Below the pieces are notes generated by a model. The model was given only the letters and a program-made list of their open reading frames with translations, had not been told where the DNA came from and did not search any database. The translations under genes were made by a program, and so were the position numbers. A stretch of DNA of 64,000 nucleotides, taken from the NCBI RefSeq assembly GCF_000524195.1, contig NW_020170405.1:600970-664969 (forward strand). The letters run 5' to 3'. Numbering within the stretch: position 1 is the first letter of the stretch; each line of letters starts with the position of its first letter. The stretch comes from Echinococcus granulosus. Lineage: Eukaryota > Platyhelminthes > Cestoda > Cyclophyllidea > Taeniidae. Shown here piece after piece: positions 12,834 to 24,440 of the stretch.

Positions 12834-12905
12834 CATATTCTGCCCGAGTGGGATGTCATTTCCTTCTTCATCGAATTCTCTGGGCCCTACGTGATATTGT
12901 CCATA
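12834..12905 (+). mobile_element. 3' part of a second LTR, immediately after the gap
   Basis: CATATTCTGCCCGAGTGGGA and the following bases up to GGGCCCTACG match the right half of the LTR in copy A (CATATTCTGCTCGAGTATTA ... GGGGACTACG). The orientation is the same as the LTR left of the gap. The gap therefore lies between two LTR segments of one element, or of nested elements. Confidence 0.55.
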
Positions 12906-13549
12906 AAAAAATAAAGGGTTCTACGAAGTTCTGCCAAATAATTTACTATAGGGAAATTACTAATTGCTTCAAGTCAAGTAGCTTAAATCATAATTTTTAA
13001 TTAAGTGTATGTGATCCTAAGTTTGTTTGAATGTGCTGGTTGAGTCACTGCAGTTGAAGCTGCTATCTGGGAGTGCGCGTCTTACAGTCGGTCTTTGCAC
13101 GCTCGTCTTTAACAGCCCAATATTTTCCGGTGTAATGCTTGAAAATGGGTAGCAAAAATGGGTACAATCCTACTTTACCCCGATCCTAGAAGACGGTCCC
13201 TTGAAGTTTCAATTCTATCGACTGCAAAATGGCGCATGTTTTATCTGCTCCTACCAGATGGGAATATTTCTTACGACTTCGTGGTTAAGATAGTATCTAC
13301 AGTTCGTCCAATATTTCATACCATTCTTCCCATTCTGTAGCCCTGTTATTCACGTCTTTTAGAGTAATTTTTTCGTTGGTTATATTCACACCTTCCTTTT
13401 ATTTTTCTTCAAAGAATTTACCGAATATAGCATGCATAATAATGGATGTTAGAGGTACTAGATCCAGATCTGCCTCGCATAATTGATCGCCATATCTCTG
13501 CTTTGATCGCCCTACCTCCGCCTCAGGATGAATAAATCGCACATTTTCT
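12906..13549. other. No gene seen
   Basis: AT-rich sequence without a recognised exon or repeat, between the LTR remnant and the GABPB duplicate. Confidence 0.4.
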
Positions 13550-14223
13550 TTCAGCGTCACTTAATTTGGCTGGTCAGAGAGGAAACGCCGGAATTATTTT
13601 TGAAGTTGGCTGCCTATATGCATTACGTAGGTAATATGAAAATGACTGCTCTTTGCTGAACTGCCAGGAACGGTTATTGTACCTGCAGTAAGGCTTTATG
13701 CGCTATGCGACCAAGCTGCATTGCAAAGAAAAATTTGGCTAAGCTTGCCTTGGGATTGTTGAGTTACGTGGACAGAGCTTTGTCCAAAGTGTCACGACAT
13801 TTAATTTTTGGAAAAAAAACTAATAACCGGAGAAAATCTTTAACTTGTTTTCCAATGTCACCAATAAAGTAAAAGGAAGGCAGGCTAATTAACCTTGTGA
13901 AGACAACCCAATGTTGAGTAGGGAAGATCTCTGCATAAATTAGGCTTCGAGACTCAGGTTGATCTCATTTCTCCTGCCGACATTCACTCCTAGTAATTAG
14001 ACGGTAGAGATTTTTTTCGCTCCCTTAGCTTGCCAACCAGTGGCAACAGACAACTATTGCTAGTAACGAGTCGAATTCGACCGTTGGTCACTTATTCAAC
14101 GGATGTTGGTGGGGAGTGTGTGATGAATGATGTTGTTCTGGGCGGTCCGATATCATTTTTTATCGTTAGTGAAGAAACACTACTCCTAGACGCTCAGCTT
14201 AAGGATAAAGTGATGATATAAAT
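13550..14223 (+). pseudogene. Decayed partial duplicate of the GABPB-like gene (exons 2 and 3)
   Basis: Two blocks match the GABPB-like exons. In block 1 (about 13550-13805), GAAAATGAC at 13638 and GAGTTACGTGG at 13761 lie 4373 and 4372 bases downstream of the same words in exon 2 (9265 and 9389). In block 2 (about 14105-14223), CCGA at 14147, GAAGAAACA at 14171 and GGATAAAGTGAT at 14203 all lie 4573 bases downstream of their counterparts in exon 3. Order and strand are conserved, and the intervening intron is 200 bp longer. Block 1 is broken by many substitutions and stop codons, for example TGA where exon 2 encodes HWA. I read this as an old tandem-duplication remnant. Similarity at the edges fades, so the limits are approximate. 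Confidence 0.75.
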
Positions 14224-17200
14224 TGGGAAAATACATCCAAATATAATGGGGTGCCGGTAGGTCCATTTGCTTCGCTTTTTTGATAAAGAGTAAGCAGAGG
14301 TAGCCTGGTTGTGTGGTGTCTTGCTCCAAACTCTGTTCCTCATCTAGAATTTTTAAACAAATACTTGCGCAATCAATCGGAACCTGTCCTTCTCCTCCTC
14401 TGAGAAGTTTAACCTCCATCAATTCTTCAAATTCCGGGGTAATTCTTGCTGTGTTTTCTTCGTCAATGATATGTCCACATGTTTTACTTCGGGGTAAACC
14501 GTTTTCATTCAGAAAGCTTTTGCAAGTCAATAAAAAACTGCTGCTCTTTAAGGTCTTCATTTTCAATCAATCACATTCAATTATTATATGCCATGTATGT
14601 ACCTCTTTCCCCTCTATAATTTTGTGCTAACGTTCCTACTCTTTTCTAATTTGGAACTTCTTTGACCTTATCTTTATTTCCTGACACTTTATTAACACTT
14701 CTTTTCTTTCACATCTCCGTGAACTTTGAAATCCATTTGCGTTTTTTGCCAATCCAATCTCGAAGGAACCCGATTGATAACAGCAATTTAGGCTGATCTA
14801 TTTTTATGAATTTGGGCTTCTACTGGTGCTGTATCTCTTTCCTTGAACAGTAACAGTCAAGATAAGTAAAAGATAATGGGGCGACCGTAAGAGCATTGTT
14901 GCCTTTATTGTCCGTTGGGTCTTACAGATAACCAGGCAGAACCCCGTATTTGTTGTTCATACAGGTCACAGAATTGGATATAATCTCATAGAAAACTGCA
15001 AGCCAGGGGCTTTACGGTTCCCACACTTGGATGTGGGGTGTGGTTGAGCTAAAAATTGTGAACCTAGTACAATTGGATGTCGTCTTGTAGGAGGATCATC
15101 TGACTGAGGTAAAATGGTAGGTCAAGCTCCTCGATTTGACAGTGAAAGATGAAGTCTTCACTGGTCTTATTCGCATCCTTTTCGGGTACTGATTGCATGG
15201 CTCGTTGGAGTTGACGACGAATGCATAAAATCGTCAATAGCTTTAGTGGAACAAGGGGCTCGAATATGTCCAGAAGTTTGTAAATCCTTTAGGAGAAAAA
15301 TAGTTGTAGAAATACAATTAAAAGCGGTAAAGGATATTTATACTCCTTTACATGCCTGCATTGAGGTTCTCTTTTTCACAAGTAAAGAGATCTATTTCTA
15401 GATTCATTTTATATCAGTTTCATAGCCCATGAGACGGATTTAGGCACTGAGAGAACCATAAGTCCGTCTCCAGCCTTCGAGAAACTAATTCGTATCAAGA
15501 GTCAGATAGCTATCATAAAACCCGATGTAAATTGTAATTTCTATGTGATGTGGGTATTTTTCCTAACTTAAGAGTCTTTCAAACTACCCATTTACAGTTT
15601 TCTCAAAAAAGATCAGCATCGAGTACTACCTCCCTTGATATTAAAACTGAACACGCACGCTTCCTCTGCCTTACCCATCTTGTAGGTGGTCCAGTTGTCG
15701 TATTTGCGACGCCTCAAGCGGCTTCGGTCTATCAATGGAATACGCGGCATCCACTTCTCGCTGGCAGTCCTCAAGAAAACTCACACTAAGGCGTCCCAAA
15801 ATGAGAAGTTTAGAAAACAGTTGAAAGCACTTGGATGTTGAAGTTCTGATAGTCTGGGGGCTAGTCCATCCAGAAAGGCAGTCCTTCACGATAGGCCCAA
15901 TCGTTCGCTGAAGCAACAACTCACGGGTTTTCTTTCGTGTTTCTGCATCTAAAATTGCGGTCTTTGTAGCATAAAATGCTTACGTCTGAAGTCACACGAC
16001 TACTGGTGTTCATTTAATGGAATCGAAAATTAAAGGTACCGCTTTTTTGTGAGTGTGATAAATAGACCACTGTTTAAATGTCTAATTAAACCGTTACTCG
16101 AAGAGAAAAAAAATAATGAGAAAATGGCTTGTGATTTTGCTGCAGGGCAATGTGTGATCATAGAAAATAGAGCCACCTTTACGAAATGCGATTGGCTTTT
16201 TCTGGCCCTTCCCTAGTCATTGGGTCGCGTCTATCAAGAAAGCCTGAGAAGGGTTACCTGTTGCATTATCCTCGAGATCAATGAAGTTGACCGAAATCCA
16301 CAACTTGAAAATACCGGCGACACGGTCGATAGCGGAGGTTTTGATCTGTTCCAACAGATCGGCCACACTAAGGATAACCCGGTTGCAGGGATCTTTCAAA
16401 TGGATCAAGGTGGAGGTGGAGAATCGCTGCAAAAGCGCTTCAAGGCAGCCACAGCGGCTATGTCCTCTAGCCAGGAGAAGTGAGAGAACTGAGTTAGTGC
16501 TCCGATTAATATGGTGTAGATGCTCCACTGGCACATGGCCTATAAGGCAGCGCACCGGACCGCAAAGCCCCTCCGCAGCTAACAATATTAGTGGTGAATT
16601 GCCAGATGTTGGATCCTTTTGGGAAGAGATAAACTCCGTCTTAGGCCCCGACTTTAAGACTCGTTATGAAGTAGAGATTGTTATTTTTCTTCCCATCGTT
16701 ATTAGAAGTTTTATTGGACTGAAGCATAATTTATCACCGATTTATTCAACTGATTTATCGTTCCCATTATAAAAGGGTCTGAACGAGGCTGTTGCGCTTC
16801 ATAACTAGGTGCGTTAATTGTAGAGAAAGCTTCATTATCCATTGGTCAATTTGACCTCTTCCTTTCTTCGTGGGTCGTTTGAGCGGAGCAGTACCTCTAC
16901 AAAGTTGATGGATGTAGCACCGGCCAAATGTTTTGTAAGTAGGCTTTTAAAGTTATAATTAGCATTTGATAAATATCCCTATCATCGGTTGTAAAAGTGC
17001 TTTTTTGCTTCTCTAACTCATCGTATGCGGGTCCTATAAATTCATTGTCACACTGAGTTAAAGCCCTTCAGAAGAGTCATTTAACTCAAATGCAGTCAAA
17101 TGTAGCTTGCTTACAAAGGATCCATAACAGTGTACTTAAAATATTTTCTTCTGTCACGACACACAAATGCAAAACCCCACTTTTCCTAGTTAAAGTCTGC

Positions 17201-18324
17201 ACGTCACATACTTATGACACTTTAGATGAAATAAAATTGATTGGATGGATATCATATCAGAAAAATAAAACGACTGGGCTATGGTAGGGTAATTCCCTTT
17301 GGAACTCGGACTGAGAAGGCGCTAACCAATATGGACTAAACATCACGATTCGCAGTGATTCTTGAAGCCCTTAATGTTTACTATGCGCGCCCTTTTATAC
17401 GTGGGGGATCTCATCACCCGACTGACTCATGAACCGTGACATCTGCCAATGAGGATCAAATTATACTGTTTCTAAGTGCACCAACTACCCAGTATCGCTG
17501 ACTACTGCAGATACTACTTTCCTGTTGCAAATCATAATTTGACTGAGCCTAGAATCGGTACACGCGCAGGTGTGCTCATCCTTCGAATGACTCATTCAGC
17601 CTAACCCATGACATTTTGACCTCCTCTCAAGGGGTCCTAGGTCATTGCTTTTGAATCGCCTTACAGCGTTCTACAAGGATTGGTGAAGTACTTGGTTTAA
17701 AATTAGTACTCAAAAGTTTCAAATTAAATATCGGTTACTGCTAGCACGTTTTAACACGTGGGCGACCTCAACAGCCAGCCGCCCGTTAACATGGATCTAG
17801 ATATGCTGTTCCCAAACTTCCTGTTACGATTTTTTAAAGAACATCGCTGATTCCACTGTCTACCGTCAGTTTTAAACCATAAATCGGCCACCCTTGACAT
17901 CGATGACTATGCAGAAAAATTTCGTCTGACCGCAAAAAAGTCTTCATTCTAAAAGCTGAAATTAAAGCAGTGAATTTCAATGGCAAGCTGATTTGTCTTT
18001 GGACTCCATAATAAGGTCTTAGAAGCATGAGAATCTTATCAATCATCTAACTAGTGCTTGTCAAACCACTTCTTTGCGTAAGTGACTAAAGAGATAAAAA
18101 GATGATTTACGACGAACGCACCACACAATCTAGTTTGACTCCACAAGAAAGAAGGATTTTGAGTCCCAGGCCAAAGTTGCGTGCTACAAGTCCGCAAACA
18201 ATCTGTCCAGACAACTGTGCGAAGTCAAATCCACCTTCCTGGAGCTGCAGAACGGTGTTAAGGGAATAGTTTGAGGACTGGATAGCCTGAACCGCTCTTG
18301 CGAGTTTCGTCTCCATTTCGCCCA
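14186..18324 (-). CDS. Ankyrin-repeat protein of unknown family (C-terminal four exons, 5' end missing)
   Basis: Reading leftwards, the exons are 18324-18122, 16615-16258, 15948-15675 and 14516-14186. Every junction is GT-AG and in phase: GTGTG/GTGCGT to AAAAG/GAT (phase 0), ACAG/GTAACC to TTTTAG/AT (phase 1), ATGG/GTAAGG to CAAAAG/C (phase 2). Joined, they give 387 residues with no internal stop. The first junction creates a clear ankyrin repeat, with LLSCGVKLDC followed by DPTSGNSPLILLAAEGL, and another follows around NSVLSLLLARGH. The remaining 220 or so residues look helical, with no motif I recognise. No upstream exon with an initiator was found between 18325 and 24440. The stop lies inside the GABPB duplicate, read antisense. 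I do not assign a family or function. Confidence 0.6.
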
Positions 18325-21300
18325 CTGTCCATCTCTTTCAGCAGTAGCGAACGTGCCTTGTGAAGAAGTGTTAACCAATTACTTGCTTGCAGTAGGTGGA
18401 TTGGCTGATGCAGGAACACTGTGTGCAGAAGGAATAAAGGTGACCCTTCGATGTAAGGGAACTGACCAATCACTTTCACACAATTAGCAAAAGGCGCTAT
18501 TTAGACTTCGGATAACAGAACTGGCTTTATACTGTGCAATCTGTTTAGCTTTTGAACATTTTTGTGCTTACATTTCGAAAATGCATAACAAAATTATGGG
18601 CAATGCCCTTTTTGAACGAACTGGATTAATTCCATTCCTGTCCACGATTGGTAGATGATATTGTGGATCGAATAAAGGAAAGGACTTGGAGCATAGAGTC
18701 AAGGCCTAATAGATTCCAATTTTATTATTATTATAGGAAGTAGGCTTAATTGTGTCACCGCGTCTTGCGAGTGTAAAGGGTATCTTCTCTTGTTGTTTCA
18801 AGCTCCCAAGTTTTCTAAGCGATCTTGTCCGCCTTCGCACGGTTGGTTAACATTTTGATGCTATGGACTTATGTTCACTGCACTTCTGTTGGTAGATTGG
18901 TAGCCCTGCTGGATGGTTATGCTAAAGTTCTATCCAGACTCTGATAACGTTTTCAAGGATGACTCAAAGGCTACACTTGTTACTAAAAGAACAAAAGTGG
19001 TTAAGCACTAAGTTAGGTCAAATGTGAATCCATAGGGGCGAATTTTTTGTTCTCCCAATGGATGCATTAGCCAACTACGGTTAAACTAAAATGATTTATA
19101 AAAACTCAAAAGTTAGGGCCGAGATACATAATGTGAACTAAGAACTTGTACTCATGGGTAATTAGTAGCATTCTTTGGGGCAAGGATAGGTACAATAAAA
19201 TAGCAGAAAACTGCGTTTCCGCATCGTGTATTTTGTATTGGCGCATGACTTGCTTTTCTTTTACGCTTTGGGGGGCAGTTTTAGCCACAGTGGTGCTTAC
19301 AGCATTTGCCGTTACTTAGTTCACCATAAAATTACCGGTTTACATTGCTTTATTTTTAATCTGATTGAAACAAAAATAATCATATCTTGGTTAAAGATTT
19401 TACAATTGTTGCAATAGATCGGAAAACTCAAAGAGCAAAAGTTTCAGCACCTGCTATTTGAATAGCTGCCCGGATGGACTCATGACATGGGTGTCGGCTA
19501 AAGTTAGTCGATGTCCTAGAACCGTTTATGTTCGCGTCCGAAGAGCATTCGCGGACTCAGTCGGTAAATCTACCAGCCTTTCGCACCAGGTACATTTAAT
19601 AGAACGTGATCCTAAAGTGAGTTACCTTACCAACAATATTTGTCAATATCAGTATTAAACGGTTCAATGAGATACTCTCAAAACTCCTCGTCATCTGAAG
19701 AATTTTTCAATTTAATCTGAGAAGAAGCATTGTACTACAGTTTGGTAGTGTAAAGTGAAGTACTGAATTAACTCTTTGAGAATTGAAATCGAGAAGATCA
19801 CAGTGTTCGCAGCCGATACTTCAAAAGAAATATATTTATCAAAGTACAAAATGATATGCAAATTATTTCATAAAGGTTTCGAATTTCTGTTGCCCCTAAC
19901 TGGCCTGGCCTTGGAACGTTCTTGATTATGAGTTGGAAGAGGAGGAGCTCAGATCACAATCCATCTCACAATGCACTTAATTCCATCCAAATGTAATGAC
20001 TGGGTGGGCTGAGCCCTTGTTCAAGCGGTCCATTCAAATACACCAAATCTGTGCTGGTCTTGCGCTCTCTATATTCATGGCATCATTTCAACGCTAAAAT
20101 GCTTCTGAATCAGTCAACTGACTTAAGTTCTCCCCACGCGGTACTGATTGGACTACCAGTCGGGTTCACAAAATTTCAACGAAAATAGTCAACATTCTTC
20201 CCAAATAGTTGAAACTGCAATGAATAGTAAATGCAAAAAAACAGCCACCTATCGCATTCGGCTTAACTATCCAAGTACGGCCGTTTTTGTACCTAGGCGT
20301 GCCAACCCCTTAAAGCCGAGGGTGTTTATAAAGGATTGCGTTCGACTTTACCGCAGAAGAATTAAGCTCTTGTACAATTCTGTTATATCCTAGGTTATGC
20401 ACTGATCAGCCGTTCAGGATCTGGGATCCCAAGTGCCGAATATTCACAGGAATGGCTGCTGTGTACTGGAAGCCGTAAAGACCTGGATTGGCACTGATGC
20501 ACGTAAGGCCGTCTTTGAGGCGTTTGCACCATCTAAATGTCTCATTGAGACTGAAGGTTCAATCACCGCACTCTACTTGAAGGCCTCCGTAAACAAGAAT
20601 TGCATGCCTTTTTTCACGATCAACTTCATTCAACACCACATGCTGTTATTAACATGTACCAATACTTCTGCCTGGCGTCCAGACTGGTCTCCACAAGGTG
20701 CCCCCCGCTCCTACAAGTAACAGCAGGATGCATCCGCGTTCTTATGCTTGTAAAACTAAGTCTTTTTTCTACCAAAACAATATTCACAATTGGAAAATAG
20801 TTAAGAAAAAAATTCTGAAATCTAAAGATATAATAGTAAGGGGAAAGCTGTCATACTTTAAAATTATTCTAAAAATAAATGGTGTCCATTTAAACACCCC
20901 AATCAACTTTTCGCTCTTAAAACAATTTGTCGCTTCATAGTTGTATTTCATTCTATGCGTGCTTTTGAGTTTTTGTGGAGACTGAGCCGAAAACTGGTAA
21001 AACTGGTCCGATTAGTCTCAAATTTCCAAAGTAGCCCGCCTTTATCTCCTTTTTCAACGCTTATTAACATCCTTTGGCGACCTGTAAATAATAAGTTGTC
21101 TTTACTTTCAAAGAGACGTTTTCTTAAGAAGAGAATTCTTGGTCAAAGTTTTGACTGCCTTCTGTAGCCGCCGGAGCGCTCTACACTGCGGATTATACCG
21201 TAATTTGAATAAATGCAAGCCGTGGTAGAAGAGTAAATGAAAGCATACAGGGAAGGAAAGCATAAATTTACTAGAAATAAAAGGAAATAATAAGATATGT

Positions 21301-21414
21301 TAAATCTGCGCAGCTTATTTTCAAGTAAATTCCTATTTCACCCACCTGCTATCCCATCCTCCACGGATAAAGTAATAGCCATAGTTTCATTAACCGTCAC
21401 ATGTTATGCTAAGC
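18325..21414. other. No gene seen; possible upstream region of the ankyrin gene
   Basis: Short random frames only. The missing 5' exons of the minus-strand ankyrin gene should lie here or beyond. The preceding exon must end in phase 1. I found no convincing candidate. Confidence 0.35.
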
Positions 21415-21730
21415 TGTGATTAAATAATTAAATTTAATTTTGGTTTCACAAGAAATTAAGGCTCCGCCTTTGTACATCCACTGAGTGGTAGGCCAGAGGA
21501 GTCATGCCAGCAGCCCAAAACCCTACTATACGTCGGATATATACATCCTTCCCGAGTATTATGTCCTCACTCGTCTTCGGGGAAGTCTCAGGCCGCTACA
21601 TTGGTTGTAGCAGATAGTGAAACTTATCCCAAAGGACAACCACCCGGTTATTATCGCTGAATGCTAAACTTAACGTGACTGAAGAAGGGTATTTGTTGCA
21701 TCTGCCTTCGGCAACTACCCTAGCCTTATG
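21415..21730 (+). mobile_element. LTR-retrotransposon remnant C: LTR, degenerate primer site, internal start
   Basis: The LTR at 21415-21600 begins TGTGAT and ends CCGCTACA. It is followed by TTGGTTGTAGCAGA in place of the primer-binding site. It shares TTAAGGCTCCGCCTTTG with copy B and CCGAGTATTATGTC with copy A (CTCGAGTATTACGTC). The internal part contains CTTCGGCAACTACCC at about 21706-21720, the word that ends at both assembly gaps. Here the sequence continues without a gap into CTTATGCTCTGCTGG. Confidence 0.6.
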
Positions 21731-22270
21731 CTCTGCTGGAATGCTATTCACAAATGAAACGAGGGGCACCAGCCGTTATCCATCTTGAAAGTTCATTTTG
21801 GAGCAATCTACGGTGCCAAAATGAAGATGTCAATTACGTGAACACGCGTTACCGCCTCCACCTATTTACCAGCTGAATAGAATCCAGATAGATATAACTG
21901 GGCAATACTGAAGTAAGAATAAAGCTACGAGGAGGAATAGATGTGACAACTCATCCCTACGAAACTATTTTAAACCCCGTTCTATATTAAATAAGCCTGG
22001 TTTTCTATTCGTATTCTTTCGACTGGCGATGAACATACCTGATGACCTACACATTCCACCTCCTCCCATTATGGTTTCTAAGCAGGAAGAAACTCCAGTT
22101 CCATTTGCGGTCAAACATCGTCTTAGTTGCATGTAAATTGGATGACTGCTGCGGTTAGCTCGTAAATGTTTCTCTTACATTACTGACTACGTTGCAATAG
22201 TCGATGTGGGAGGTCGACCAAGGAGAGCGCAGGGAACAACCCTCAAAATGAGGGGGGTGGATGGGTCCAT

Positions 22271-22432
22271 GCAATACATTTATTCTTGGCAGCATGCTTC
22301 GTTTTGGTTGCGCTGGCACTGAAGGCCTACGGGCCATTCCAATGGCCGCCAGTCCTTCTGCACGTAGGTAATGCACATTCTGCCCTAGCATCACATCTTC
22401 TTTTGGATTCAGCAGAGAATCGGGTCGCTACA
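22271..22432 (+). mobile_element. Degenerate solo LTR D
   Basis: CACATTCTGCCCTAGCATCA and the run up to GGGTCGCTACA (ending 22432) match the right half of the family LTR. No primer-binding site follows. The left half is poorly preserved, so the start is approximate. Confidence 0.45.
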
Positions 22433-24440
22433 GTCATTCCGTTAACGCCCAATCCAATATCCTCTCGTGAGGTATCTTAACCCAAAGCATCTTGACAACA
22501 ATGTGCTCCACTGTCTGTTAAATGCCATAAGTATCACCCTTTTTACCCAACTTCAGTATTCAATTGGAAGATTATTTGTAATTTATATGAATGGAAATCA
22601 TTTCAGGTCAGATTTCTGAATTGTGATGCCCAAAGTGGGTGTGCTTTGAGAAGGCCGGCCTGAATTTATGATTTTAACATTGGGACTATCTAAATGATGT
22701 AGAGCAGCTAGCAACTGCAGACATCTCCTCCATCAAACACACTAAATGAATTACCCTGGTTTTATAATACTTTATCCAACAGTCCAAAGTCCATGATAAG
22801 CCAAGGTGATTGGGATAATATGCATGGCCTTTAGTGGTCCTCATAGACTCAATCCTCATTGTTCTCCATCTCCTGAATTTGTCCAGTGAACGATGACTCA
22901 GCGGCAATTAGAAATGCATTTTAAAACGCAATTACGGCAGTCTGATTGATTAAGCAGATAGGGATTACTTATGAGTTTTACAAAAGACTATTTCCGCCTC
23001 TTTAAACGGCGGACATATTAGGCTCAAAATTTGTATTTTTTAACTGTGTATCGTATTTATAGACCTCGATTTGGGTTTTAAGAGAGAAAGATCAGAAATA
23101 AGTGCTTCCTCTCCACAGAATTAACAAATAATCTTCACTTAAAAAGGTGTACAGCAAAGTCATCGTCGGGAGTTGCTCATCAATGTTTGCTCCAAATTTT
23201 CTGCTATTACTGCTCGAAATTTTTAACAGTCGTTACAAGTCATGCTCGAATGGGAAAAGAACAACTATTGAGACAGAAGAAGGCGTCAAAGATGTGGATA
23301 TACCAATAGGTGACAGTAAAAATAGTAGAGAATAGAGCCCACGAAGTCCATCAAAACACTGCAATTTTCGCCGCGCCATAAAAGAGGTAGGAGTTGAAAA
23401 ATTGGCATGTATATATAGAAAAAAGTATGACAGAAAGGGAATGAATCAGACTTCTTTTGCGCCTACTTTGAGAGGGAGCTGAAAGTTCATTATCGCCTCC
23501 TGGTTAATCCAAGAAATTTAGTAAGCTGATTGTTAACACACACATGACAGTGACATACAGGTAGAGCCGTATGATAAATTTGGTACATCATCGGACATAG
23601 GAACCTCTCTCCCCAACGAAGCTCAACAGTTGAATTTTGTATTTTTCCATCAGTCAAAATACCAGTTAATTCATTTGCAGAGAAATGGCTTTAATCAAGT
23701 AAAAGTTTGACGAAGGCAACAAAAATTTTGCAACTTAGAAAAAAATAATGTTGACCATAAAGTACTACACCTACCCCACTAAACAATTCGCCAAATTTGG
23801 TCAAGTTTTGAATGAACGCACTATAGTAAAATGCACACAAAATCACTTTTGATTAGGTAACATATAAATCCTTTAGTGTGATTTAGGTTTACTGAGTCTT
23901 TGTTTGTTTTGTCATTTTCCTCCGGGCTCATCAAAATCGTGTGCGTCGCATTGTTCTTTTCTCGTCGATGTGTGCGTTGCCTTACTCTACCGTTACCATG
24001 TCATGCTGTGTTATTGTGGTGTAATACGACTTAGACTATCTCAGTCTTTACGCATATTTAATCTTAGTTTTTGCCGTGAGCGTAGCAGGCTGCGTTCGCA
24101 TTAAGGAAGTGTAAAGTGCTTTGCTAGACCATTTTACTCTGGTCTTTTCTTGCTGCATCTGCTCCCATATTTTGTTAATCTTTTCAGAGTATATTTAACT
24201 ACAGATAGCTGTATGGCGACTGGTATACGAAGCTTTTTTCTGTAGAATTTTGACGACCATTTTTCTGGGAAAAATTTGTTGCAATTCTTTGGGCAGTAGA
24301 TGTGCTAAGTTCTTTACCAAAGGTGGAAGTCATAATTTGACACAAGCTCTGCAGCACTAAGGTGTATATTGCCAAATCCTCATGCAGATGTAGGTCATTT
24401 TGGCACCCTTCAAAACGCATTGGTCGCTTTCTTTTTAGAA
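22433..24440. other. No gene seen; probable promoter or 5' UTR region of the BRD7-like gene
   Basis: AT-rich with no recognised exon. The right end contains TTTCTTTTTAG just before the first coding ATG of the BRD7-like gene. This looks like a splice acceptor, so a non-coding first exon may lie here. Confidence 0.35.
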
